A stretch of 64,000 nucleotides of DNA, taken from positions 62,001-126,000 of the forward strand of contig NZ_CP034463.1 of NCBI RefSeq assembly GCF_003955715.1, in the 5' to 3' direction. Numbering within the stretch: the first letter of the stretch is position 1; every line of letters begins with the position of its first letter. Origin of the DNA: Streptomyces aquilus. Lineage in GTDB: Bacteria > Actinomycetota > Actinomycetes > Streptomycetales > Streptomycetaceae. Positions 53,758-62,269 of this stretch are shown in pieces. The position numbers and the translations under genes were made by a program. Under the pieces are notes generated by a model. That model made no database searches. It worked only from the letters and a program-made list of their open reading frames with translations, and had not been told where the DNA came from.

Positions 53758-54045
53758 TCAGTTGGCGAGGAAGGACAGTCGCGGGTCGGTCAGGTTCGGG
53801 TCGATCTCGATGACCTCTGCGGTCACGACATCGTGGGCGACGAACGGGTCCTCGGCGACGCGCGCCTGGAGCGCCTGGGGCGTCAGACCCGTGGCAAGCA
53901 CGGCACCGCCCTCCCCGGGCCGGATACTCCCGACGAGGAGGAACACGCCGTCGTCCATGCCGCGGCGGATCCAGTCCTGATGGTCGGCCATGTGCTTGGG
54001 CGCCTCGGCCTTGTTGTCGGAAAAACGAAGCAGGACGATGTACAC
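53758..54045 (-). CDS. YciI-family protein
   Basis: The start is GTG 54045, seven bases after AAGGAG, giving 95 residues; a longer start at 54114 would overlap the regulator stop. The core MYIVLLRF...HMADHQDWIRRGMDDG (with a conserved His), then FLLVGSIRPGEGGAVLA and DPFVAHDVVTAEVIEI is the YciI fold. Members act in redox or dehalogenation chemistry, but the role here is unknown. It lies directly downstream of the TetR gene. Confidence 0.8.
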   Translation of the reverse strand: MYIVLLRFSDNKAEAPKHMADHQDWIRRGMDDGVFLLVGSIRPGEGGAVLATGLTPQALQARVAEDPFVAHDVVTAEVIEIDPNLTDPRLSFLAN

Positions 54046-54110
54046 GTCGGTCTCCTTGCTGAAGGTGAAGAGAGTGGTGTGACCAGGTTCAGCACGCAGG
54101 AGCAGCCCGG

Positions 54111-54680
54111 TCACGCGATGGCGATCTGCTCGGTCAGCCAGGTGTTGAGCCGAGCAACCTCGCGACGCACGAAGTCGCGGTCGCGGAAGGCGTTCGACAG
54201 CGTCGCGACGCCCTGGGTGAAAGTCAGGACATACATGGCGAGGTCGTCAGCGTCCGCCGTTCGCCCGAGTTCTTCGAACTGCCCTCGCAGCCAGGTGCGG
54301 AACACCTCGAACACGCCGACCGCGTGTGCCCGGGAGGGATGGCCGAGCTTGGCCAGCTCGTTGGTCAGCGTCCCGACCGGGCATCCGTAGTTCTCGATGT
54401 CTCCCTGGTTGGTGATGACGATCTCGGCGAACCGCCGTACCCGTTCCAGTGGGCCCGCCGATCCCTCGTCCCACGTGGCCAGCATCTCCCGCGTGCTCGC
54501 CAGGCGGGCCTGGATCACCGCTTCGAGGATCTCGTCCTTGGTCTTGAAGTGGTAGTAGAAGTTCCCACGAGAGATCCCGACCGACTCGGCGATCGCAGCG
54601 AACGAGGTCCGCTCGAACCCCTGCTCATAAAACAGGCGATTCGCGGCGTCCACGATCTGCTCACGCGTACCCACCAGCAT
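54111..54680 (-). CDS. TetR/AcrR-family regulator
   Basis: The ATG at 54680 gives 189 residues (a GTG at 54698 is possible). The N-terminal HTH reads QGFERTSFAAIAESVGISRG, then NFYYHFKTKDEILEAVI. The C-terminal ligand domain contains CPVGTLTNELAKLGHPSRA. Two near-identical palindromes lie upstream of its start, which fits autoregulation and control of the adjacent truncated MMPL gene and the YciI gene. Confidence 0.88.
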   Translation of the reverse strand: MLVGTREQIVDAANRLFYEQGFERTSFAAIAESVGISRGNFYYHFKTKDEILEAVIQARLASTREMLATWDEGSAGPLERVRRFAEIVITNQGDIENYGCPVGTLTNELAKLGHPSRAHAVGVFEVFRTWLRGQFEELGRTADADDLAMYVLTFTQGVATLSNAFRDRDFVRREVARLNTWLTEQIAIA

Positions 54681-54704
54681 CCACCTCGCGGCGCTCACCC
54701 ACGC

Positions 54705-54756
54705 CTAGGACGGATGTCCTAGACGAATGCCGGAACTGTAGGACACTTGTCCTACA
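54705..54756 (-). promoter_or_regulatory. Two TetR-type operators
   Basis: CTAGGACggatGTCCTAG (54705-54722) and TGTAGGACacttGTCCTACA (54737-54756) share the GTCCTA half-site with a 4-bp spacer, and are spaced about three helical turns apart. They lie 25-76 bp upstream of the TetR start. Binding by the encoded TetR protein is inferred. Confidence 0.75.
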
Positions 54757-54769
54757 AGGGGCAAGGTCT

Positions 54770-54947
54770 GTGCCGTCAACAGCGTCATGGCCGGCAACGC
54801 CTGGCTGGTCTTGCCGGCAGCGAACTGCACGGCGTACGGCTGGGCAGCTCGAACCACCCGCTGGCCGAAGTCGGTGAGCCACATCCGGTGCCCACACCGT
54901 CCGCAGATCAACAGCTGCCCCTGCAGGTCTTGTTCGAGATGCGTCCT
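54770..54947 (-). pseudogene. Serine-recombinase zinc-ribbon fragment
   Basis: A minus-strand fragment LQGQLLICGRCGHRMWLTDF has the CxxC zinc-ribbon signature (LxGLLxCGxCGxRM) of large serine recombinases. It is fused to the broken MMPL gene and has no catalytic domain. Confidence 0.4.
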
Positions 54948-55251
54948 GATGCGCGTCGATTGTTCCGCTGCCCGTGTGCAGCACGATCTGCGAGGCCGTG
55001 CCACACACCGCCTTGGAACCGTGCGCATCCAGCAGGTCGGAGCCGGTCTGCCCGAAGGTTCCGGGCAGCGAGAAGTCGTCGTCGTAGGTGCCGCCCCAGG
55101 CGCGGGCGGCACCGATGGCGGCCACCGCCACCAACAGGCAGGTGCCCAGCACCCACCAGGCCTGGCGGGCGCACCAGCGGCCGAGCCGGTGCAATCGGCC
55201 GACGGGAGGGAGCAGTGGGGAGCTCGTATCGGTCGGGTGGGTCGCTGTCAT
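54948..55251 (-). pseudogene. MMPL-family transporter, N-terminal fragment
   Basis: From ATG 55251 the sequence reads WCARQAWWVLGTCLLVAVAA then YDDDFSLPGTFGQTGSDLLD, the first membrane helix and start of the first extracytoplasmic domain of MmpL transporters. It stops near 54948 and is replaced by a recombinase fragment. TetR-MMPL pairs are common, so the neighbouring TetR probably once controlled the complete gene. 55252-55396 holds no gene. Confidence 0.65.
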
Positions 55252-55396
55252 GGTGTCGCTTCTGGTCGGGCCCGCGTGGGGGCGTTGGGAGAGGCTTATA
55301 CGGAACCGCTTTCCGACGACGCGCGGTGGATGCGATCGACCGCGACCTGCCGGACGCGCCGGTCTGAACACCACACATGTCCCCGGCATCACCTCC

Positions 55397-56080
55397 CTAT
55401 TGCGCGGCGATCCAGTGCTCGAACGCCGTCAGGTGCCGCTCGGAGGCGGCGAGCAGGTGGGTGTACACGTGGCGGGTGTCCGGTGCGGTGAGTCCGGACA
55501 GGGCCTGGGTCAGTACGGCGATGTCGTCGGTCTCGACCGTGCGGCCCGCCTTCAGGGCTCCGGTCAGGCTGTCCTCGCCTTGTTTCAGGAGCCGGTTGTA
55601 GGTCGCCTGCACCGCCGGGTCGGTGAACTCACCGGCCTGCTCGCCGGCAGTCGGGTCGGTGACGTCGTAGCGGTTCAGCAGGGCGCGCACGGCGGTCAGG
55701 TGGCTGCTCTCCGCCGCGGCGATCCGCTCGAAGGCCCGTGCGTCGTAGCGTGCCGAGAACTCCGTGTACAGGTCGTGCGCGAGTTTCTCCTCCTCGGCCA
55801 TGCCCGCCAGCGTGGCCTTCTGAGCGGCCGTCAGGGTGCCTTGCTCGGCCAGGGCGGCGGCTCCGTCGCAGTTCCGGTCGTGCTGCCGGATGCCGTCCAT
55901 GCCCCCACCGTGGTGGCTCCCCGGGTGCTGAGCGTTCATCAGCAGGCTCTGGGGCGCGGTCTGCGCGGCCCCTGACGCGGCACCGCCCTGGTCCGCGGTC
56001 ACCGGGCCGACGGCCAGCACTCCGCCGATGGTGAGCACGCCGGCGGCGAGGGCCGTCGCGATCTTGGTGTTGCGCTTCAT
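55397..56080 (-). CDS. DUF2202-domain secreted protein
   Basis: The ATG at 56080 follows GGAGG; 227 residues. A Sec signal peptide (TKIATALAAGVLTIGGVLAV) is followed by a His/Gly-rich segment (HPGSHHGGGMDGIRQHDRN), then the DUF2202 helical domain (LAGMAEEEKLAHDLYTEFSA, then AAAESSHLTAVRALLNRYDV, ending RHLTAFEHWIAAQ). The domain is ferritin-like. Its conserved acidic and His residues suggest metal binding outside the cell. It is divergent from the two-component system genes. Confidence 0.85.
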   Translation of the reverse strand: MKRNTKIATALAAGVLTIGGVLAVGPVTADQGGAASGAAQTAPQSLLMNAQHPGSHHGGGMDGIRQHDRNCDGAAALAEQGTLTAAQKATLAGMAEEEKLAHDLYTEFSARYDARAFERIAAAESSHLTAVRALLNRYDVTDPTAGEQAGEFTDPAVQATYNRLLKQGEDSLTGALKAGRTVETDDIAVLTQALSGLTAPDTRHVYTHLLAASERHLTAFEHWIAAQ

Positions 56081-56254
56081 GGCGAACCTCCTCCACTCGG
56101 CAGGAGCCCTATTGAGTTCCCGCACCGTCACGTTCGCGCCCGGTCCTGCAGTCGCCGTGCGATGGGTGTGGAGACGGGATGGAGACGACCGGTGAGCGGG
56201 CTGGGGCTGTTCGGCCCCTCCCGGGGGCGGGCGCCCGGCGCGTAGACGTGGGGC

Positions 56255-56950
56255 ATGGCCCTCACCGTGCTCGTCGTCGAGGACGAGAAGGAGATCCGCG
56301 AGCTGCTGCGCCGCTATCTGGAGCGCGCGGGTTACGGGGTGCTGACGACCGGGTCGGGCGCCGAGGCCGTACGGCTGCTCGGCGAGCGCGGGATCGACCT
56401 GACGCTGCTCGATCTCGGGCTGCCGGACGTGGACGGCGACGAGGTACTGCGCGAGGCCCGCGAGCGAGGGCGGGTGCCAGTGGTGGTGCTGACCGCGCGG
56501 ACCACCGTCGAGGACCGCATCCATGGGCTGCGGCTGGGCGCCGACGACTATGTGACCAAACCGTTCAGTCCCACCGAGGTGGTGCTGCGGGTGACCGCGG
56601 TGCTGCAGCGGGCCGGGGGCACGGCGGCGGGAGCGGCGCCGGTCTCGTCGTACGGCGAAGGACGGTTGCGGATCGACGAGGCTCGGCACGAGGCGGAACT
56701 GGACGGCTCCTCCCTGGAGCTGACGCCCACCGAGTGGGGTCTGCTGACCGCGCTCGCGTCCGTGCCCGGCCGGGTGTTCTCGCGTTACGAGCTGGTCAAC
56801 CGGGTGCGCGGCTACGAGTTCACCGGGTACGAGCGGACCATCGACTCGCATGTGAAGAATCTGCGGCACAAGCTCGGGGGCGCCGGCTCCGACCTGGTGA
56901 AGACGGTGCTGGGCGTGGGCTACCGCCTGGGCTGGGCCCGTGACACGTGA
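56255..56950 (+). CDS. OmpR-family response regulator
   Basis: 231 residues from ATG 56255. The receiver has the acidic pocket VVEDEKEIRELL, the phospho-acceptor Asp in LTLLDLGLPDVDGDE, the Thr in VVLTARTTVED and the Lys in DDYVTKPFSP. The C-terminal winged helix (LELTPTEWGLLTALASVPGR, then YERTIDSHVKNLRHKLGG) binds DNA. Its stop overlaps the kinase start, so the two are coupled. It is divergent from the DUF2202 gene, a likely target. Confidence 0.9.
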   Translation: MALTVLVVEDEKEIRELLRRYLERAGYGVLTTGSGAEAVRLLGERGIDLTLLDLGLPDVDGDEVLREARERGRVPVVVLTARTTVEDRIHGLRLGADDYVTKPFSPTEVVLRVTAVLQRAGGTAAGAAPVSSYGEGRLRIDEARHEAELDGSSLELTPTEWGLLTALASVPGRVFSRYELVNRVRGYEFTGYERTIDSHVKNLRHKLGGAGSDLVKTVLGVGYRLGWARDT

Positions 56951-58427
56951 GCCGCGTTCGCCGCGCTCCGGCGTGCCGCCGTCCGCGGGGCTCGGCCCGC
57001 TCGGGCGACGGCTGTTCGCCGCGTTCGCCGTGGTGGCGCTGGCGTCCGTCGCCCTGCTGACGACCGCGGCGCTCGTCGGAACCGACCGCGGGCTCAGCAG
57101 CGCCCATCAGGCCGAGCGGCAGCGGACCGCCGACCGGGTGGCCGCGGCCGCCGCCGACGCCTACCGGGCTGCGGGCGGCTGGGCATCGGCTGATCTGTCG
57201 GCGGCGCGTTCCGTCGCGACCGCCGCCGGTGCGGTGCTCACAGTGCGCGACGCGGACGACGAGATGATCTCCGACGACGCGGGCTCCGGGTCGGAGGACG
57301 AGCACGGCATGCCCGGTTCGGGTCGCGGGCATCACGGGCAGGGTGCCGGCTCGGGACCCGGTGTGAGCGCTCCGGTAGTGGTCGACGGCCACACGGTCGG
57401 CTTCGTAGGCCTCGTCTTCTCGGCCGGCTCCGGGTCGGCGGGCCGGTCCGTCGCCTGGGGCTGGGTGGCCGCGGCCGCCGTCGGCGCGCTGGCGCTGGCG
57501 CTGGCCGTGAGCTGGTTCGTCACCCGGCGCCTGACGGCTCCCGTCGTCCGGGTCGCCGCGACCGCGCGTGCGCTGGCCGCCGGGGACCGCGGCGCACGGG
57601 CCCGCATCGACGCACCTGGTGAACTGGGCGACCTCGCCCACGCCTTCGATGCCATGGCCGACGACGTGAGCCACACCGAGCAGGCCCGCCACCGCCTCGC
57701 CGCCGATGTCGCCCACGAACTGCGCACGCCTCTGGCCTCGTTGCAGGCGGGACTGGAGGAACTTCGCGACGGATACACCGAACCGACCCCGGACCGTCTT
57801 GCCTCCCTGCACGATCAAGCCCTGCGGCTGGGCCGCGTCATCGACGACCTCGGTGAACTCGCCGAGGCCGAGTCCGCACGGATGTCCCTGCACCTGGCCG
57901 AGGTGGACCTGACCGTCCTGGCGGGCGCCGCCGTGGCCGAGCGGAAGGCCGAGCTGCGCACCGCCGGGCTGACCGTTCACACCGTCCCCGGCCCCGCTCC
58001 CCTGCCGGTCCGCGCCGACGCCGACCGGCTGCACCAGGCCCTTGGCAACCTGCTGAGCAACACCGCCCGCCACTGCCGCCCCGGCGACACCGTCACCGTC
58101 ACCACGTCCGCCACGCCCGCCGAAGCCGTCATCGAGGTGGCCGACACCGGCCCCGGTATCCCCGCCGACGAGCTGCCGCACATCTTCGACCGGCTGTGGC
58201 GCGGGACCCGCGCTCGCTCCAAAGGCGGCAGCGGCATCGGACTCGCCGTGGTCAAGGAGCTGGTCACCGCCCACGGCGGCACGGTCACCGCGGAGTCCGG
58301 ACCGAGCGGCGGGACGCGGATGACGCTCCGGTTGCCCAGGGCTACGCCGCAGGGACCACCGCTCGTTTCCGGCCCCGGTACAAAACCGCGCATTGCCTCT
58401 CGGGCAAATACCCCCAGGGGTATTTGA
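56940..58427 (+). CDS. Sensor histidine kinase with His/Gly-rich sensor loop
   Basis: 495 residues from GTG 56940, overlapping the response regulator. TM1 is at about 23-48 and TM2 at about 175-197. The extracytoplasmic loop contains an acidic/His-rich stretch (DDAGSGSEDEHGMPGSGRGH, then HGQGAGSG) that could bind metal. A HAMP domain is followed by the H-box LAADVAHELRTPLASLQAG, the N-box ALGNLLSNTARHCRP, the G1 box VADTGPGIPADELPHIF and the G2 box GGSGIGLAVVKELV. The 3' end overlaps the first CstR-like operator of the sulfur operon. Confidence 0.9.
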   Translation: MTREPRSPRSGVPPSAGLGPLGRRLFAAFAVVALASVALLTTAALVGTDRGLSSAHQAERQRTADRVAAAAADAYRAAGGWASADLSAARSVATAAGAVLTVRDADDEMISDDAGSGSEDEHGMPGSGRGHHGQGAGSGPGVSAPVVVDGHTVGFVGLVFSAGSGSAGRSVAWGWVAAAAVGALALALAVSWFVTRRLTAPVVRVAATARALAAGDRGARARIDAPGELGDLAHAFDAMADDVSHTEQARHRLAADVAHELRTPLASLQAGLEELRDGYTEPTPDRLASLHDQALRLGRVIDDLGELAEAESARMSLHLAEVDLTVLAGAAVAERKAELRTAGLTVHTVPGPAPLPVRADADRLHQALGNLLSNTARHCRPGDTVTVTTSATPAEAVIEVADTGPGIPADELPHIFDRLWRGTRARSKGGSGIGLAVVKELVTAHGGTVTAESGPSGGTRMTLRLPRATPQGPPLVSGPGTKPRIASRANTPRGI

Positions 58428-58479
58428 CGCTCGCCTCCAAGCCGCCGTACTCTCGCCGGAGAGATACCCCCGGGGGTAA
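58408..58479 (+). promoter_or_regulatory. CsoR/CstR-type operators and promoter of the sulfur operon
   Basis: ATACCCCCAGGGGTAT (58408-58423) and ATACCCCCGGGGGTAA (58464-58479) are the G/C-rich pseudo-palindromes bound by CsoR-family repressors. Between them a -35 TTGACG (58424-58429) and a -10 TACTCT (58448-58453) are spaced 18 bp apart, so both boxes bracket the promoter. Control by a persulfide-sensing CstR is inferred from the sulfur genes downstream. Confidence 0.8.
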
Positions 58480-58495
58480 TTGAGGAGGCAACGAA

Positions 58496-58822
58496 GTGGC
58501 TCGTGAAGTGACACAGGAAGCGTTCGCGGCGGCCTGGGCCGACGGCGCGGTCGTGGTCGACGTACGGGAGCACGACGAATACGCCGCCGGACACGTGCCC
58601 GGCGCCCGCCTGATGGCGCTGCGCACCGTCCCCACGAGGTGCGGCGAACTACCCACCGGCCGACCGGTGTTCGTGATCTGCGCCAGCGGCAACCGCAGCA
58701 GGACCGCCGCCGACCGGATGAACACCCACGGCATCGACGCCTACTCCGTGACCGGCGGCACCGGCGCCTGGGCCCGCGCCGGCCGCCCCGTCGTCACCGG
58801 CTCCCACGAGCACGCCGCCTGA
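58496..58822 (+). CDS. Single-domain rhodanese
   Basis: 108 residues from GTG 58496, which has GGAGG nearby. The domain has VVVDVREHDEYAAGHVPGAR and the catalytic Cys in FVICASGNRSRTAA. Rhodaneses move sulfane sulfur between carriers such as thiosulfate, sulfite and persulfides. It is the first gene of the sulfur operon, under the CstR-like operators. Confidence 0.88.
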   Translation: MAREVTQEAFAAAWADGAVVVDVREHDEYAAGHVPGARLMALRTVPTRCGELPTGRPVFVICASGNRSRTAADRMNTHGIDAYSVTGGTGAWARAGRPVVTGSHEHAA

Positions 58823-58869
58823 TCCCCGTCCGACACCCGCACCCCGGCCAGCCGGAAAGGAGCACCGCC

Positions 58870-60099
58870 TTGGCCGCCACACCCTCCCCCTCCGACACCC
58901 CGATCTCCGGCCGCCACCGCGTCGCCGTCATCGGCGGCGGCAGCGCCGGCATCAGCGTCGCCGCCCGGCTGCGCCGCGCCGGCGTCACCGACATCACCCT
59001 GATCGAACCGTCCGACACCCACTGGTACCAGCCACTGTGGACCCTGGTCGGCGGCGGCCAGGCTCCCCTGCGCGCCAGCCGCCGCCCCGAGGGGTCGGTC
59101 ATCCCGGACGGCGTGCGCTGGATCCGCCGCCGAGCTCTGGCCGTCGACCCCGACACGCGCACCGTGACCCTGTCCGGCGGCGCAGAACTCGCCTACGAAC
59201 ACCTGGTGATGGCACCAGGTCTCCAGCTGGACTGGAACGGCGTCCCCGGTCTCGGCGAGGCCATGGGGCACGACCGAGTGAGCAGCAACTACGCGCCCGA
59301 GTACGCCCCGCGCACCTGGGAGCTGATCCGCGGGATGCGCACCGGCACGGCCGTCTTCACCCACCCGGCGACCCCGCTCAAGTGCGGTGGTGCCCCGCAG
59401 AAGATCGCCTATCTGGCCGCGGACCACTGGCGCAGGCAGAAGGTCCTCGACGACATCCGCATCATCCTCGTCATCCCCGATCCGGCGATGTTCAAGGTGC
59501 CCGCCTGGTCACAGGTCCTGGAGAGGGTGGCCGCCCGGTACGGGATCGAGGTGCGGCTGCGCTCCGAGATGACCGCCATCGACGGCGACGCCCGCGAGGT
59601 CACGGTCACCGACCACGCCAGCGGCACCAAGGAGATCATCGGCTACGACTTCGTGCACGCCGTGCCACCGCAGAGCGCTCCGGACTGGGTCAAGGCGAGT
59701 CCGCTCGCCGACCCGGCGAGCCCCCAGGGGTTCGTGACCGCCGACAAGCACACCCTCCAACACCCCGCCTACGCCGAGGTCTTCGCACTCGGGGACGTGG
59801 CGAACCTGCCCACCTCCAAAACCGGCGCCGCGGTGCGCAAGCAGGCCCCGGTGGTGGCCGGCAATCTGCTCGACGTCATGAACGGCCGGGCTCCGTCGCA
59901 CCGTTACGACGGCTACACGTCCTGTCCGCTGGTGACCGCCCGGGACCGTATGCTGCTCGCCGAGTTCGACTACGACCTCAACCCCACACCCTCGTTCCCA
60001 CTGCTCGATCCGTTCAAGGAGCGGCGCACGATGTGGGTGTTCAAGCGGTACGGCCTGCCGCCGATCTACTGGCACGGCATGCTCACCGGCCGTCTCTGA
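58870..60099 (+). CDS. Sulfide:quinone oxidoreductase-type FAD protein
   Basis: The start is TTG 58870, seven bases after AAAGGAG; 409 residues. The FAD-binding N-terminus is RVAVIGGGSAGISVAARLRR. A redox Cys sits in ATPLKCGGAPQKIAYLAA and a second candidate in YDGYTSCPLVTARDRM; the second FAD contact is EVFALGDVANLPTSKTGAAV. This fits sulfide:quinone reductase, which oxidises sulfide to sulfane sulfur at the membrane and passes electrons to quinone. It lies in the sulfur operon after the rhodanese. Confidence 0.85.
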   Translation: MAATPSPSDTPISGRHRVAVIGGGSAGISVAARLRRAGVTDITLIEPSDTHWYQPLWTLVGGGQAPLRASRRPEGSVIPDGVRWIRRRALAVDPDTRTVTLSGGAELAYEHLVMAPGLQLDWNGVPGLGEAMGHDRVSSNYAPEYAPRTWELIRGMRTGTAVFTHPATPLKCGGAPQKIAYLAADHWRRQKVLDDIRIILVIPDPAMFKVPAWSQVLERVAARYGIEVRLRSEMTAIDGDAREVTVTDHASGTKEIIGYDFVHAVPPQSAPDWVKASPLADPASPQGFVTADKHTLQHPAYAEVFALGDVANLPTSKTGAAVRKQAPVVAGNLLDVMNGRAPSHRYDGYTSCPLVTARDRMLLAEFDYDLNPTPSFPLLDPFKERRTMWVFKRYGLPPIYWHGMLTGRL

Positions 60100-60177
60100 C
60101 CGGTCGGCCCGGGACATCCCTCGACCCGGGCGGCCACCATCCCCGCCCTCCGACAAGGGCGGACCAGACCCTTCTGT

Positions 60178-60193
60178 ATACCCCCTGGGGTAA
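60178..60193 (+). promoter_or_regulatory. Third CsoR/CstR-type operator
   Basis: ATACCCCCTGGGGTAA lies 32 bp before the dioxygenase start, in the 125-bp gap after the quinone reductase gene. It suggests a second regulated promoter inside the operon. Confidence 0.7.
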
Positions 60194-60224
60194 TGAGCCC
60201 CTTCCGATCCGGAGGTCATCCGCC

Positions 60225-61610
60225 ATGTTCTTCGCCCAGTACTACCTCGACTGTCTCTCCCAGGCGTCCTACATGATCGCCGACGAGAGCACCGGCAGGG
60301 CCGTCGTCGTCGACCCGCGCCGCGACGTCTCCGAATACCTCACCGACGCCGCCGAACACGGTTTCACCATCGAGGCGGTCATCAACACCCACTTCCACGC
60401 CGACTTCCTCGCCGGCCACCTGGAACTCGCCGACCGGACCGGCGCCTGGATCGGCTACGGGCAGCGCGCGGAGGCCGAGTACCCCATCCACAAGCTGGTC
60501 GACGGCGAGCGGATCAGCCTCGGCGACGTCACGCTCCAGATCCTCGAAACCCCCGGCCACACCCCGGAGTCGATCAGCGTCCTGGTGTACGAGCACTCCG
60601 GCGACGCCGTCCCCTACGGTGCCCTCACCGGCGACGCGCTGTTCATCGGCGACGTCGGCCGCCCCGACCTGCTCGCCTCCATCGGCGTGACCGCCGACGA
60701 ACTCGGCACGATGCTCTACGACACCATCCAGCACAAGCTGATGGGCCTCCCGGACGCGGTCCGGGTCTTTCCCGCCCACGGCGCCGGCTCCGCCTGCGGC
60801 AAGAACCTCTCCACCCAGCGCCAGTCCACCATCGGCGAGCAGCGCGCGACCAACTACGCCTGCCGGCCCATGAGCAAGGAGAAGTTCGTGTCGCTGGTGA
60901 CCGAGGGCCAGCCGTCCGCGCCCGCCTACTTCGTCTACGACGCCATCCTCAACCGCAAGGAACACGGCCTGTTCGACGCGGCCGCAGCACCCCGCCCGCT
61001 GTCCGTGGAGGAGTTCATGGAGCGGCGCGCGGCCGGAGCGGTCGTCCTCGACGCCCGTTCCCCGCAGGACTTCGCGCCCGGGTACCTGCGCGGCTCGGTC
61101 AACGTGCCCGCGGACGGCCGCTTCGCCGAGCAGGCCGGCATGGTCGTCGCCCCCGAACAGGACGTCGTCGTCATCGCGCCGCAGGACCGTGAGGAGGAGG
61201 TCGTCACCCGGCTGGCCCGGATCGGCTTCGACAAGGTCGGTGGCTACCTTCGTGAGCCCGAAGGAGCCTTCCCGGCTCTCGCCGACGCGATGGATCAGGC
61301 CAGCCGGCTCACCGCCGACGAACTACGCCGCCTGCTGGACGGCGACGCATCGCCGCTGGTGCTGGACGTGCGCAACACCGCCGAGCGCGAAGAGGGCTTC
61401 ATCGAGGGCTCGCTGCACATCCCGCTGGCCGAACTCGCGCGCCGTATCGAGGAGATCCCGACCGGCCGACCGCTGGTCGTCCACTGCGCGGGCGGCCACC
61501 GCTCCTCCATCGCCGCCAGCCTGCTGCGCCACAAGGGCCGCGCCGACGTCTCCGACCTGCTCGGCGGCTACGGCGCCTGGCTCGCCCTGCCCGCAGCCGC
61601 CGACGTCTGA
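60225..61610 (+). CDS. Persulfide dioxygenase fused to two rhodanese domains (CstB-like)
   Basis: 461 residues from ATG 60225 (GGAGG upstream). Residues 1-240 form an ETHE1-type metallo-beta-lactamase fold with VINTHFHADFLAGHLELADR, the iron ligands of persulfide dioxygenases, and ALTGDALFIGDVGRPDLLAS and FPAHGAGSACGK. Rhodanese 1 (about 265-355) has no catalytic Cys (VVIAPQDREEEVV). Rhodanese 2 (about 365-461) has it in LVVHCAGGHRSSIAASLL. The enzyme would oxidise thiol persulfide to sulfite, and the active rhodanese may add sulfur to make thiosulfate. Confidence 0.88.
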   Translation: MFFAQYYLDCLSQASYMIADESTGRAVVVDPRRDVSEYLTDAAEHGFTIEAVINTHFHADFLAGHLELADRTGAWIGYGQRAEAEYPIHKLVDGERISLGDVTLQILETPGHTPESISVLVYEHSGDAVPYGALTGDALFIGDVGRPDLLASIGVTADELGTMLYDTIQHKLMGLPDAVRVFPAHGAGSACGKNLSTQRQSTIGEQRATNYACRPMSKEKFVSLVTEGQPSAPAYFVYDAILNRKEHGLFDAAAAPRPLSVEEFMERRAAGAVVLDARSPQDFAPGYLRGSVNVPADGRFAEQAGMVVAPEQDVVVIAPQDREEEVVTRLARIGFDKVGGYLREPEGAFPALADAMDQASRLTADELRRLLDGDASPLVLDVRNTAEREEGFIEGSLHIPLAELARRIEEIPTGRPLVVHCAGGHRSSIAASLLRHKGRADVSDLLGGYGAWLALPAAADV

Positions 61611-61687
61611 CACCCCGCCCGGGGGTGGCGGTCACGCGAACGGGCCGCCGTCCCGCCCAACCGCCGCAAAGACACCAGGGACCCCCG

Positions 61688-62269
61688 ATGAACCTCCGCA
61701 CCGACACACCACTCCTCGGCCCCGCCGCCCTGCGCGACCTGACCCGATCGGGCGGGGGCCCGCGCCTGCTGGACGTGCGCACGCCCGGCGAGTTCCGCAC
61801 CGCCCACATCACCGGCTCCTACAACGTCCCCCTCGACACCCTGCGCGAACACCGCGCCGAACTGCGCCACCACCTCGACGAGGACGTCATCCTCATCTGC
61901 CGCTCCGACGCACGCGCAGCCCAGGCCGAACAGGCCCTCGCCGAAGCCGGACTGCCCAATCTGCGCATCCTCGACGGCGGCGTCCTGGCCTGGGAGACCG
62001 CCGGAGGCCCGCTCACCCGGGGGCCCAAGCGCTGGGACCTGGAGCGCCAGGTGCGGCTCATCGCCGGAGTTCTCGTCCTGGTGACCGGCGTCGCGGGCCT
62101 GTTCGTGCCCGGACTCCATCTGATCGGCACGGCAGCCGGCGCGGGACTCACCATCGCCGCGCTCACCAACACCTGCGCCATCGGCATGCTGCTGTCGAAG
62201 CTGCCCTACAACCGCGGCCCGCGCACCGACCTCGACACCGTCGTCACCGCCCTACGAGGCACGACATGA
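61688..62269 (+). CDS. Rhodanese with C-terminal membrane domain (DUF2892-like)
   Basis: 193 residues from ATG 61688. Rhodanese domain: RLLDVRTPGEFRTAHITGSY, with the catalytic Cys in VILICRSDARAAQAEQAL. Two membrane helices follow (RLIAGVLVLVTGVAGLFVPG and IGTAAGAGLTIAALTNTCAI) in a DUF2892-type tail. It may hand sulfur to or from the membrane. Its stop overlaps the permease start (ATGA), so the two are coupled. Confidence 0.85.
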   Translation: MNLRTDTPLLGPAALRDLTRSGGGPRLLDVRTPGEFRTAHITGSYNVPLDTLREHRAELRHHLDEDVILICRSDARAAQAEQALAEAGLPNLRILDGGVLAWETAGGPLTRGPKRWDLERQVRLIAGVLVLVTGVAGLFVPGLHLIGTAAGAGLTIAALTNTCAIGMLLSKLPYNRGPRTDLDTVVTALRGTT

